Source: Chelativorans multitrophicus (GTDB taxonomy: Bacteria > Pseudomonadota > Alphaproteobacteria > Rhizobiales > Rhizobiaceae). From it: DNA of 64,000 bases. Positions within the stretch are counted from its first letter, which is position 1. Each line of letters opens with the position of its first letter. Under the pieces are notes generated by a model. That model was not told where the DNA came from, searched no databases, and was given only the letters and a program-made list of their open reading frames with translations. This document shows positions 56,083 to 64,000 of this stretch, piece by piece. Where the stretch lies: the NCBI RefSeq assembly GCF_011317445.1, contig NZ_JAAAPL010000003.1, forward strand, positions 496,001-560,000, in the 5' to 3' direction. The position numbers and the translations under genes were made by a program.

Positions 56083-56712
56083 TTATTTTTGCTTGAGGGC
56101 GAGTTCGATCAGCTTGATGAACTGTCGGCAATGGGGTTCGGCTTGCGATCCGCGCTTGCCGCGAGCCTTGAGGCCGGCCAGCATGTCGAACAGCATCTCC
56201 GCGAGGCTTTGGGCCGATAGTCCCCTGTCTTCCAGCTTTATGCCGCGGCGCTCCGCCTCCTCGCCAATAAATGCCGCAAACCTCTCGACCATATGGCGGC
56301 GCCAGTCCGCCACGAGGTCAGCGGCGATCTGGTTGTTGAAGTCCACCAGCTCGTCGCCGTGCGGCGATTCGTAGACTTTTTGCAGGAGCTGGAAAAGCGC
56401 CTGGTCGAGCGCCGCCAACAAACGGTCCGGGAATGCGCCTTCTTCCCGAAGCGCGGCACAGGCGTTTGTCTGCGATTTCCTAAGCAGATCCTGTTCGACG
56501 GCCCTGAAAATATCCGCCTTGTTGCGGAAGAGGAGATAAAGCGCAGGCCGCGAGATTTCCGCCGCGCGCGCGATGTCGTCCATGGTTGTCCGCGAGAAGC
56601 CATAGGCAAGGAACACTTGCATGGCGCCTTCGAGCACGCGCGCCCGCTTGGCGTCTTCCATCTGTTTTTCGTTATCCTTCAGTGCGCTCACTTTTACTCC
56701 CAAATCAGTCAT
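56083..56712 (-). CDS. TetR family repressor of RND efflux operon
   Basis: A 209-aa TetR regulator. HTH: GAMQVFLAYGFSRTTMDDIARAAEISRPALYLLFRNKADIFRAV (residues ~29-72), then a ligand-binding helical domain. It is divergent from the RND operon it probably represses. ATG 56712 is used, but no ribosome binding site precedes it and the operator overlaps it; MEDAKRARVLEG at 56661 with AAGGA upstream is a real alternative. If the latter is right, the 56712 region is leader. Confidence 0.9.
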   Translation of the reverse strand: MTDLGVKVSALKDNEKQMEDAKRARVLEGAMQVFLAYGFSRTTMDDIARAAEISRPALYLLFRNKADIFRAVEQDLLRKSQTNACAALREEGAFPDRLLAALDQALFQLLQKVYESPHGDELVDFNNQIAADLVADWRRHMVERFAAFIGEEAERRGIKLEDRGLSAQSLAEMLFDMLAGLKARGKRGSQAEPHCRQFIKLIELALKQK

Positions 56713-56738
56713 TGACAAAAATACAGAATTTGTCAATG
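56710..56738. promoter_or_regulatory. Palindromic operator of TetR/RND locus
   Basis: A perfect 10-bp inverted repeat CATTGACAAA (56710-56719) and TTTGTCAATG (56729-56738) with a 9-bp spacer lies over the tetR start. Each arm holds a TTGACA -35-like element, on opposite strands. This fits a TetR-type operator controlling its own gene and probably the RND genes. Confidence 0.8.
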
Positions 56739-56807
56739 TGTCGCTCGCCCGGCTGCGCTTGGATGCGAGGGGCGCGTTCGTCTGCACCCAGCCCATTTAG
56801 AGCATCA

Positions 56808-56865
56808 TGACAGGGTGTTGTCAGGAGTGAGGACGGGTGTGACTATTTTGCAGCGCGACGTCGCG
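56808..56865. promoter_or_regulatory. Further inverted repeats upstream of RND genes
   Basis: TGACA...TGTCA (56808-56812, 56819-56823, 6-bp spacer) resembles half of the main operator, and CGCGACGTCGCG (56854-56865) is a perfect 12-bp palindrome. They lie 115-175 bp upstream of the adaptor ATG and may bind the same or another regulator. Confidence 0.5.
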
Positions 56866-56981
56866 ATAAAGATGAAAAATGCAATGCGCTTTCTAGGCCT
56901 GATTGAAATAGCCCGCTGCCCTGCCCATATCGGCGCGGTCCTAGCCGTCTAAGTGGCGCAACTGTTCACTGGAAAATATCC

Positions 56982-58115
56982 ATGGCTAAGCTGAAATTCC
57001 ACAAGATCGCAGCAATAGTGGTGCTCGTCGCAACGGCAGGCTGGATTGCCACCGGCCAATTTTCCTCAGTGGGCAGCGCCAGAGAGGAGGCGAAGCCCGC
57101 AGGCGCCGAGCCGGATCGCCCTGTCGTTTTGAAGACGGTGCAGGTCGCAGTGCCGCCGCGGGTTGAGCACGCGCGCACCATCCATGTCTCGGGACGGACA
57201 GAGGCGGACAAGAACGTAAATCTAGCGGCGCGCGTCGCCGGAATCGTGGAAGAATTGCCTGTCGAGGAAGGCTCCCGTGTGAAGGAGGGGGACCTGATCC
57301 TGCGCCTCGAAAACGAAGGCAAGGAGGCGGCTGTGACATCGGCGCAGCAGACGCTTGCCCACAGAGAGGCTGAATTTGCCGCGGCGGAACGGCTTTCCAA
57401 GAGTGGCAATCTCGCCAGCCTGCAGCTCGATGTCGCGCGCGCCAATCTGGCCGCCGCCCGCTCGGCCCTGGAGCAGGCGAAGGCCGAACTCGACCGCGTC
57501 TCGGTGCGCGCGCCATTCGATGCGGTGGTGGACAAAATTCAAGTCGAAAAGGGCACCGCCGCCATGCAGGGCGCGGAAGTGGCCACTCTCCTGAAGCTCG
57601 ATCCCATCGTGGCCGCGGGCGAGGTGAGCGAGCGCGATCTCGGCACGATCAGGCCGGGTGACAAGGCCGAGGTGCGCCTGGTCAATGGCGAGACGCTTTC
57701 CGGCACGATTCGCCATGTGAGCCGCGCCGCTTCCCCGCAGACGCGTACCTATCGGATCGAAGTCGTTGCTCCCAATCCGGACAACGGCATCCCCGCAGGA
57801 ATGACGGCGGAAATCAGCATCAAGACGGAGATGGTGGAAACCGTAGCGCTGCCGCGGTCCGTCATCACGCTCAGCAACAACGGAGAACTTGGCGTCCGCG
57901 CCGTGGATGAGGCCGCCCAGGTGCATTTCTACCCGATCGATATCGTGGATGATACGCCCGAAGCGCTCTATCTGGCCGGCATACCGCAGGAAATGCGCAT
58001 CATTGTCGCCGGCCAGGACCTCGTGACCGACGGAGAGAAGGTGAAGGCGGAAGAGGCAGACGCCGCTACCATCCGTGAGCTCGCCAGCGCGGCGCGGCCA
58101 CAGCAAGAGCAATGA
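56982..58115 (+). CDS. RND efflux periplasmic adaptor subunit
   Basis: A 377-aa membrane fusion protein. N-terminal anchor (IAAIVVLVATAGWIATGQF), lipoyl/biotinyl domain (RVAGIVEELPVEEGSRVKEGDLILRL), coiled-coil hairpin (AEFAAAERLSKSGNLASLQLDVARANLAAARSALEQAKAELDRV), then the beta-barrel domain (GEVSERDLGTIRPGDKAEV). Links the RND pump to an outer-membrane channel; no TolC-like gene is in the window. It overlaps nothing; the pump ATG is 4 bp after its stop. Confidence 0.94.
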   Translation: MAKLKFHKIAAIVVLVATAGWIATGQFSSVGSAREEAKPAGAEPDRPVVLKTVQVAVPPRVEHARTIHVSGRTEADKNVNLAARVAGIVEELPVEEGSRVKEGDLILRLENEGKEAAVTSAQQTLAHREAEFAAAERLSKSGNLASLQLDVARANLAAARSALEQAKAELDRVSVRAPFDAVVDKIQVEKGTAAMQGAEVATLLKLDPIVAAGEVSERDLGTIRPGDKAEVRLVNGETLSGTIRHVSRAASPQTRTYRIEVVAPNPDNGIPAGMTAEISIKTEMVETVALPRSVITLSNNGELGVRAVDEAAQVHFYPIDIVDDTPEALYLAGIPQEMRIIVAGQDLVTDGEKVKAEEADAATIRELASAARPQQEQ

Positions 58116-58119
58116 TCCC

Positions 58120-61100
58120 ATGGATATTGTCCGACTTGCCATACGCAATGCCCGCCTGACGCTGTCGATCCTTCTTTTCTTCATCGTCGCGGGCAGCCTG
58201 GCTTACATCAACATTCCGAAGGAAGCGGAGCCGGACGTTCCGATTCCGATCATTTATGTGAGCCTCGCCTACCAGGGCATCTCGCCGGAGGATTCCGAGC
58301 GGCTGCTGCTCAGGCCGATCGAGACCGCGCTCAAGAGTCTTGAGGGCGTGAAGGAGATGCGCTCGGCCGCGTATCAGGGCGGCGGTTTCGTGCTGGTCGA
58401 GTTTCAGGCCGGATATGATTTCTCCAACGCTATCGAGGATGTGCGCGCCAAGGTCTCCGACGCCAAGGGCGAGCTGCCGGAAGACGCTGAGGAGCCGACG
58501 GTCAACGAAGTCAATGTCTCGGAGTTCCCGATCCTCGTCGTCACGCTTTCCGGCAACCTGCCCGAACGGCAGCTTACCATCGCGGCGAAGGAGCTGCGCG
58601 ACCGCATCGAGGAGGTGCCGGGGGTTCTGGAAGGCGCGCTGCAAGGGTCTCGCGACGAGCTTCTCGAGGTCATCATCGATCCCGTCAAGCTTTCTTCCTA
58701 TAACATCCAGCTCGATCAGCTCATCAGCGGCATTAACGCTTCGAACAGTCTCGTTGCCGCTGGTGCGCTGCAGGGTCAAGAGGGCCGTTATGCCGTCAAG
58801 GTGCCGGCTCTCATCGAAAACTCGGAGGACATCGCCAATCTGCCCATCGTGGCGACGCGCGATGCCGTTGTCCGCGCCCGCGATCTTGCTTCCGTGCGCT
58901 CCACCTTCACCGACGCGGAGACGATTACGCGTCTCAATGGCCATAGCGCCATCGCGATCGAGGTGAAGAAGCGCGTTGGCGCCAATCTGGTAGAGACGGT
59001 CGACGCGGTAAAGAAAATCTCGGAGGAATTTGTGACGGCGATGCCCGAAGGGGTCTCCGTCACATTCAGCCAGGACAAGTCGACCATGATCCGCGACATG
59101 CTGGACGAGCTTCAGAATCATGTGGTGATTGCGATCATCCTCGTCTTCATCGTCGTTCTCTATACGCTTTCCGGCCGCGCCTCGTTCCTGATCGGGCTTG
59201 CGGTGCCCGCCTCGTTTCTCATGGGCATCTTCGCCCTTTCGATGCTCGGCTATACCGTCAATATGGTGGTGCTGTTCAGCCTTATCCTGGCCGTCGGCAT
59301 GCTCGTGGACGATGCGATTATCGTGACGGAATTCGCCGAAAGGCGAATGAACGAGGGTATGCCGCGGGCGGAAGCCTTTGAACTTGCGGCCAAGCGCATG
59401 GCGGGTCCGGTCATCGCTGCAACAATGACGCGCATTGCCGCGTTCTCGCCCTTGCTTTTCTGGCCCGGCATTGTCGGCGAATTCATGAAATACCTGCCGA
59501 TCACGCTTATCGTGACGCTCGCCGCCTCCATGGCCTATGCGCTGATCTTCGCGCCGACGCTCGGCGCCATGTTCGCCAAGGCGCATGTGGAGGAGGAGCG
59601 GAAACGTGACGGCTGGTATATCAGGCTGGTCAAGCAGGCGGTCCGCTTTCCCAAGACGGTGCTCTTGCTCACCATCGCGCTTCTGGTCGGCGTGCAATGG
59701 TCCTATTCCAAATGGGGCGCGGGGGTCGAGTTCTTCCCGAGCGTCGAGCCGGAATACGGCCTGATGTATGTGCATGCACGCGGGAACATGTCGCTCGACG
59801 AGATGGATCGCCTGGTGCGGCCCGCCGAGGAGAAGCTCCTGAACTGGCCGGGCATCGAATCGGTCTACACCCGTGTCGGGCAGACCCGCGGCGGCGGCCA
59901 GGACATCGATGAGGATGTGATCGGCATTATTCAGTACGAATTTGTCGACTGGCGTGAGCGCAAGCCCGCGAGCGAAATCCTCAACGACCTGCGCGCCGAA
60001 ATGGCGGGTATGCCGGGCGCCGAAATAGAAGTTCGCGTGCCAGATGCCGGTCCTCCTACCGGACAGCCGATCCAAATCCAGCTATCGGCCGCAGATCCTC
60101 AGTACCTCAACGATCAAGCGGCCATGGTCGCCGAGCGGATCGGTCAGATTGATGGTGTCATCGACATTTCCGACGGCCTGCCTCCGCCTGGCGTTGATTG
60201 GGCGCTCGAGGTGGATCGGGCGAAAGCCGCGCAGTTCGGCGTCAGTCCCGTCGCGGTCGGGACCGTTGTTCAGCTCGTGACCAACGGCTTGAAATTGTCT
60301 GATTACCGGCCTGCCGGCGCGGATGATGCGGTGGATATCCGGCTTCGTCTGCCAGAGGACCGGCGGACGCTCTCCATGCTCGATCAGCTGCGGGTGGAAA
60401 CGCCGGAAGGGCCGGTGCCGATCTCCAATTTCGTCACTCGCCAGCCGGAGCGCAGCACGGGTATCCTGAACCGCATCGATGCCCAGCGCACGATCACGGT
60501 TACGGCGAATGTCGCGTCGGGGTATCAGGTGGCGGAGGTGCAGGCACAGGTGACCGCCGCTCTCCAAGACATGAATCTCGGGGCAACACGGTGGAAGCTG
60601 GCCGGGTCGAGCGAGGAAAGCGACGCCGCGGCCTCGTTCCTCACGAATGCCTTCGGCGCGGCGATCTTCTTGATTTTCGTCGTTCTGCTGGCGCAGTTCA
60701 ACAGGTTCACGAGCGTATTCCTTGTGCTGATGACGGTGGTCATGGCAACCATCGGCGTGTTCCTCGGCCTGCTGATCACCGGCCAGCCCTTTGGCATCGT
60801 GATGTCGGGCATCGGTGTGATTGCGCTCGCCGGGGTGGTGGTGAACAACAATATCGTGCTGATCGACACCTATGACCGGCTGCGGGACGAGGGCATGAGC
60901 AAGTACGATGCCATTATCGAGACTTGCCGAGAGCGTGCACGCCCTGTTCTGCTTACCGCCTTCTCGGCCGTGCTCGGCGTGCTGCCGATCGCATTCGGCC
61001 TTGGGCTTGAGCTGTTCCATCACGAGGTGACGATCGGTGCACCTTCCACGCAATGGTGGATTTCGCTGTCGAGCGCGATCGTTTACGGCCTCACCTTCGC

Positions 61101-61293
61101 GACAGTGCTGACGCTCATTGTCACGCCATCGGCTCTGATGGTCTTCACGCGGGAGAAACGTCCCGCAGGCCAAAAAAGGGGCGGGCTTATCTCCAGACTC
61201 TTCCGCCGCCGCAAGGGCGAGAAGGCGGCTGACGAAGAAAAGCCCGATGCTGACCACGGCGGTTTCACCGCCTTCCCGAAGGCAGCCGAATAG
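58120..61293 (+). CDS. RND multidrug efflux permease
   Basis: A 1057-aa HAE/HME-type RND pump with twelve TM helices in two halves: N-terminal AIRNARLTLSILLFFIVAGSLAYINIPKEAEPDVPIPI, TM4 LILAVGMLVDDAIIVTEF with the two conserved Asp of the proton relay, and second half IGVIALAGVVVNNNIVLIDTYDRLRDEG. A basic/acidic tail (KRGGLISRLFRRRKGEKAADEEKPD) extends the C-terminus. ATG 58120 is used; 58075 lies in the adaptor gene. Substrate unknown; the regulator is the divergent TetR gene. Confidence 0.95.
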   Translation: MDIVRLAIRNARLTLSILLFFIVAGSLAYINIPKEAEPDVPIPIIYVSLAYQGISPEDSERLLLRPIETALKSLEGVKEMRSAAYQGGGFVLVEFQAGYDFSNAIEDVRAKVSDAKGELPEDAEEPTVNEVNVSEFPILVVTLSGNLPERQLTIAAKELRDRIEEVPGVLEGALQGSRDELLEVIIDPVKLSSYNIQLDQLISGINASNSLVAAGALQGQEGRYAVKVPALIENSEDIANLPIVATRDAVVRARDLASVRSTFTDAETITRLNGHSAIAIEVKKRVGANLVETVDAVKKISEEFVTAMPEGVSVTFSQDKSTMIRDMLDELQNHVVIAIILVFIVVLYTLSGRASFLIGLAVPASFLMGIFALSMLGYTVNMVVLFSLILAVGMLVDDAIIVTEFAERRMNEGMPRAEAFELAAKRMAGPVIAATMTRIAAFSPLLFWPGIVGEFMKYLPITLIVTLAASMAYALIFAPTLGAMFAKAHVEEERKRDGWYIRLVKQAVRFPKTVLLLTIALLVGVQWSYSKWGAGVEFFPSVEPEYGLMYVHARGNMSLDEMDRLVRPAEEKLLNWPGIESVYTRVGQTRGGGQDIDEDVIGIIQYEFVDWRERKPASEILNDLRAEMAGMPGAEIEVRVPDAGPPTGQPIQIQLSAADPQYLNDQAAMVAERIGQIDGVIDISDGLPPPGVDWALEVDRAKAAQFGVSPVAVGTVVQLVTNGLKLSDYRPAGADDAVDIRLRLPEDRRTLSMLDQLRVETPEGPVPISNFVTRQPERSTGILNRIDAQRTITVTANVASGYQVAEVQAQVTAALQDMNLGATRWKLAGSSEESDAAASFLTNAFGAAIFLIFVVLLAQFNRFTSVFLVLMTVVMATIGVFLGLLITGQPFGIVMSGIGVIALAGVVVNNNIVLIDTYDRLRDEGMSKYDAIIETCRERARPVLLTAFSAVLGVLPIAFGLGLELFHHEVTIGAPSTQWWISLSSAIVYGLTFATVLTLIVTPSALMVFTREKRPAGQKRGGLISRLFRRRKGEKAADEEKPDADHGGFTAFPKAAE

Positions 61294-61374
61294 ACCCACA
61301 AGGCAACGCGGCGGAACCGCCGCGTTTCCAATGCGTTACCTTGCCGTTAACTCAACATCGGCAGGATAATTGCG

Positions 61375-61533
61375 ATGTCTCTTGGCACTATTCTCATTAT
61401 TATTCTGATCCTGATACTGATCGGCGCCGTCCCCGCATGGCCACATTCTCGGGGGTGGGGATACGGCCCGTCCGGTATTCTCGGGATCATCCTTATTGTG
61501 GTGCTTATTCTTGCCTTGATGGGCAGGATCTAG
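61375..61533 (+). CDS. DUF3309 small membrane protein
   Basis: A 52-aa protein, MSLGTILIIILILILIGAVP followed by the PAWPHSRGWGYGPSGILGIIL block and a second hydrophobic stretch (IVVLILALMGRI). This is the DUF3309 signature, common and multi-copy in rhizobia, function unknown, possibly a membrane stress peptide. Ribosome binding site GGCAGGATAATTGCG precedes ATG 61375. Too short for usual ORF cut-offs. Confidence 0.9.
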   Translation: MSLGTILIIILILILIGAVPAWPHSRGWGYGPSGILGIILIVVLILALMGRI

Positions 61534-61581
61534 GGGTTTTTCTGGTTCGGGCCCCAGCCGCCCCAGCTTGCACCTTCCGGA

Positions 61582-62757
61582 TCAGGTGGAGGGTGCCGGC
61601 TGGGGGGCGATTTGATCGGCGGGGCGTACCAGATCGGCCATCATGAACACGAGGCCCAGCACGAAAGCGAAGCCGATGAAGATCGGCGAGAAGCCGGTGT
61701 GCTCGGCGACAAAGCCTATCAGGGACGGGGCGAAAAGGATGCCTGAATAGCCCATCGTGGTGGCCACGCTCATGCCCGCGGCCGAAGATATCCCGGGCTG
61801 GTTTCCGGCTGCGGAAAAGACGATCGGAACCATATTGGCGACCCCGAGACCGGCAAATGCGAAAGCGAGCGTGGCAACGGGAGCGTTCGGTGCAAAGCCT
61901 GCGCAGAGCATGCCTATCGCCGCGACGCCGGCAGAAATGCGCATGGTGGTAACCGCGCCAAGGCGGTTGCGCACGCCGTCTCCCAGAAAGCGCATGACAG
62001 CCATGACGCCCGCAAAGGCGGCGAAGGGAAGGCTCGCAGTGAAATAATCGGCGCCCATCTCCTGTTGCAGGTAGAGGGCGGCCCAGTCCAGCACGGCGCC
62101 TTCAGGAATCATGCAGAAAAGGGCAATCAGGCCGGTTATATAGACCAGCGTACCGCGCGGGAGGCCGCGCTTGCCATTTCCCGCCGATATGACGGGCCTG
62201 TTCTCGGCGACAAGGAAGGTCATTGCGAGGAGAACAAGCAAAAGGGCAAATACCGTAACGGCGGAGATATGGGCCACATAGCCCCACCTTTCGATCATCA
62301 GCCCGCCTATGCCAGCGCCGGCAAAGCCGCCGAGGCTCCAGAAGCCGTGGGATGACGACATGATCGCGCGCTGCAGGCGCCGCTCCACCACCACCGCGTT
62401 GGAGTTCATCGCCACATCCATGCCCCCGAGCAAGGCCCCGAAGAAAATCAGAGCAATCGCCAGGAAGGGCAAGGAAGGGGCCGCCGCGATGCCAGCAAGC
62501 GAGAGACAGCAGAGCACGCCTGTGCCCCGCGAGACAGGGCGCGAGCCGAACCGGCCAATGAGATAGCCGCAGAGGGGCATCGCCGCGACCGCCCCCAGGC
62601 CAAAAGCCATGATGAGGAGACCGAGCGCGCTTTCGGTGAGCGAAAACCGGGCCACCAGAACCGGAATTTCCGGCGCCCAGCTTCCCGTTATAAAGCCATT
62701 GGCAAAGAAAAAGGCCGCAACTGCCCAGCGGCCGTAAAGCGCGTTTTGTCCCGACAT
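61582..62757 (-). CDS. MFS transporter (YbjJ-like)
   Basis: A 391-aa major facilitator with twelve hydrophobic helices, beginning MSGQNALYGRWAVAAFFFANGFITGSWAPEIPVL, like the YbjJ branch of small MFS proteins of unknown substrate. Motifs: RFGSRPVSR after TM2, GGMDVAMNSNAVVVERR, SSSHGFWSLGG. Follows pyruvate carboxylase on the same strand, 66 bp apart. No sign of truncation. Confidence 0.9.
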   Translation of the reverse strand: MSGQNALYGRWAVAAFFFANGFITGSWAPEIPVLVARFSLTESALGLLIMAFGLGAVAAMPLCGYLIGRFGSRPVSRGTGVLCCLSLAGIAAAPSLPFLAIALIFFGALLGGMDVAMNSNAVVVERRLQRAIMSSSHGFWSLGGFAGAGIGGLMIERWGYVAHISAVTVFALLLVLLAMTFLVAENRPVISAGNGKRGLPRGTLVYITGLIALFCMIPEGAVLDWAALYLQQEMGADYFTASLPFAAFAGVMAVMRFLGDGVRNRLGAVTTMRISAGVAAIGMLCAGFAPNAPVATLAFAFAGLGVANMVPIVFSAAGNQPGISSAAGMSVATTMGYSGILFAPSLIGFVAEHTGFSPIFIGFAFVLGLVFMMADLVRPADQIAPQPAPST

Positions 62758-62823
62758 TATCAGCTGTCCCGCATTCCGGCAGAAGGTGTGGGAGAACTGG
62801 TTAAATCGGTTTATGTTCCAAGG

Positions 62824-64000
62824 TCAATCACCGGAACTGCCGTTTTGCAAGACAATGAGCAGGTCTTTGGCGTCAATCTGGTCACCCGCCTTCACCAGGA
62901 CCTCGGCTATCCTGCCGTCGCGCTCCGCATGCAGCGCAGTCTCCATCTTCATCGCCTCGATGGAGAGGAGCACGTCGCCTGCCGAGACCTCCTGGCCGGG
63001 CGATACGGCAACCGATGAGACAACGCCTGGCATCGGTGCCCCGACATGGCTGTCGTTGCCGGTCTCCGCCTTCCGGCGTACGGCAAGCGCGGAAGCTCCA
63101 CGGCGGCGGTCCGGCACCTTGGCGCGACGCGGCTGGCCGTTAAGCTCGAAGAAGACCGTCACCATGCCCTTTTCATTTGGCTCGCCCACGGCGAGGCAGC
63201 GGATAACCAGCGTCTTACCGCGCTCGATCTCAACGAAAATCTCGTCTTCCTGGCTCATGCCGTAGAAATAGACCGGCGTCGGCAGGACGCTGACTGGACC
63301 GTAGATCTCCGAGGCGGTGGCGAAATCGACAAAGACCTTGGGATACATAAGCCAGGAGGCGAACTCGAAATCGCTGACCTTGCGGCCAAGCTTTTCCTCC
63401 AGTTCCTTGCGGCTGGCGTCGAGGTCGGCGGGCCTGAGCAGGGAGCCGGGGCGCACGGTGATTGGCTTTTCGCCCTTGAGAGCCTTCTTCTGCAGTGCCT
63501 TCGGCCAACCGCCCGGCGACTGGCCGAGATCGCCGCGCAGCATGGAGACCACCGAATCCGGGAAGGCTATATCCTTCTGAGGGTTCTCCACGTCAGCGAC
63601 CTTCAAATCCTGGCTCACCATCATCAATGCCATGTCGCCCACGACCTTGGAGGAGGGGGTGACCTTGACGATATCGCCGAACATCATGTTCACGTCATGA
63701 TAGGCGCGGGCCACCTCATGCCAGCGGGTCTCAAGCCCCAGCGACCGGGCCTGCTCCTTCAAATTGGTGAACTGGCCGCCCGGCATCTCGTGGAGATAGA
63801 CCTCTGAAGCCGGTCCCTTGAGATCGCTCTCGAAGGCGGCGTACTGGTTGCGCACCGCTTCCCAATAGAAGGAGATCCGGCGGATCCATTCCGTGTCGAG
63901 GCCGGGGTCGCGCTCGGTGCCTTTCAGCGCCTCGGCGATCGAGCCGAGGCACGGCTGGGAAGTGTTGCCGGAAAGCGCATCCATCGCGGCATCGACTGCA
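62824..64000 (-). CDS. pyc: Pyruvate carboxylase (3' part, cut by window end)
   Basis: The C-terminal ~391 residues of the biotin enzyme that carboxylates pyruvate to oxaloacetate. Visible are part of the carboxyltransferase domain (WIRRISFYWEAVRNQYAAFESDLKGPASEVYLHEMPGGQFTN), the PYC-type linking region, and the biotinyl domain near the C-terminus with the biotinylated lysine in SIEAMKMETALH. The frame is open through 64000, so the start and biotin carboxylase domain lie outside. The single-chain, C-terminal biotinyl arrangement is the pyc form. Confidence 0.96.
   Translation of the reverse strand, partial: AVDAAMDALSGNTSQPCLGSIAEALKGTERDPGLDTEWIRRISFYWEAVRNQYAAFESDLKGPASEVYLHEMPGGQFTNLKEQARSLGLETRWHEVARAYHDVNMMFGDIVKVTPSSKVVGDMALMMVSQDLKVADVENPQKDIAFPDSVVSMLRGDLGQSPGGWPKALQKKALKGEKPITVRPGSLLRPADLDASRKELEEKLGRKVSDFEFASWLMYPKVFVDFATASEIYGPVSVLPTPVYFYGMSQEDEIFVEIERGKTLVIRCLAVGEPNEKGMVTVFFELNGQPRRAKVPDRRRGASALAVRRKAETGNDSHVGAPMPGVVSSVAVSPGQEVSAGDVLLSIEAMKMETALHAERDGRIAEVLVKAGDQIDAKDLLIVLQNGSSGD

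Noticed and set aside
58066-60075. 669-codon minus-strand frame over the RND permease
   Set aside because: Antisense of a full RND pump; no recognisable domain.

Overview
The window is a roughly 60% GC stretch of alphaproteobacterial chromosome. It fits Hyphomicrobiales (Rhizobiales), probably the Phyllobacteriaceae/Mesorhizobium-Chelativorans side. Reasons: the gene content (PhaR/PhbAB polyhydroxybutyrate genes, RpoH and CarD next to each other, GapR, IalB, DUF1236, DUF2312, DUF2794, DUF1223, and a SUV3-like helicase beside an S4 protein), CcrM-type GANTC sites clustered in an intergenic region, and a palindromic repeat of the kind scattered through rhizobial genomes. Almost everything is core chromosome. 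There is no CRISPR array, insertion sequence, integrase or prophage.

Left part (1-20000). The 3' part of ftsY and yciB are followed by a SulP transporter with a small HTH regulator whose ancestral start is cut by an amber codon, then DUF1761 and asd. A small uncharacterised cassette (DUF6152, a four-helix membrane protein, a 50-aa membrane peptide) sits between asd and leuB. Then come rpoH, carD, fdxA, an S4 protein, a 1040-aa helicase, a 571-bp gene-free region dense in GANTC sites, phbB, phbA, divergent phaR, yggT, tRNA-Ala(CGC) with a near-consensus promoter, about 790 bp without a convincing gene, and an MFS exporter.

Middle (20000-44800). A large autotransporter with a glycine-rich repeat passenger precedes an overlapping nfeD-slipin pair, gapR, an ETHE1-like metallo-hydrolase, a small lipoprotein, typA and a LysE-type exporter. 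The cytochrome c maturation operon ccmABCDG is transcribed away from acnA. DUF1223 and DUF2794 genes flank a hairpin with a G-quadruplex-type loop. A GNAT acetyltransferase, a BI-1 protein and the ybbP-ybbA/tesA cluster follow, then thpR and a low-molecular-weight phosphatase whose 3' ends overlap.

Right part (44800-64000). phhB, a YkvA-like gene, ialB, argG, a MltB-type transglycosylase and an SH3/DUF1236 protein lead to ffh, chorismate mutase and rpsP. After rpsP the usual rimM-trmD-rplS partners are missing. Instead there are two remnants of one glycerophosphodiester phosphodiesterase gene, separated by an unrecognised 207-aa ORF: a synteny break with gene disruption. ispG, a DUF883-like protein, 3-hydroxybutyrate dehydrogenase, a TetR/RND efflux locus with a clear palindromic operator, DUF3309, an MFS protein and the 3' part of pyruvate carboxylase complete the window.

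Functional themes are membrane protein targeting (FtsY, Ffh), PHB synthesis, control and degradation (PhbA, PhbB, PhaR, BdhA), cytochrome c biogenesis, envelope proteins, and efflux. I see no complete new defence or mobile system. The best leads for novelty are the GANTC/repeat region at 13932-14502, the gene inserted into the GDPD remnant at 52271-53382, the hairpin/G-tract element at 37306-37371, and the unknown cassette at 5670-6738.
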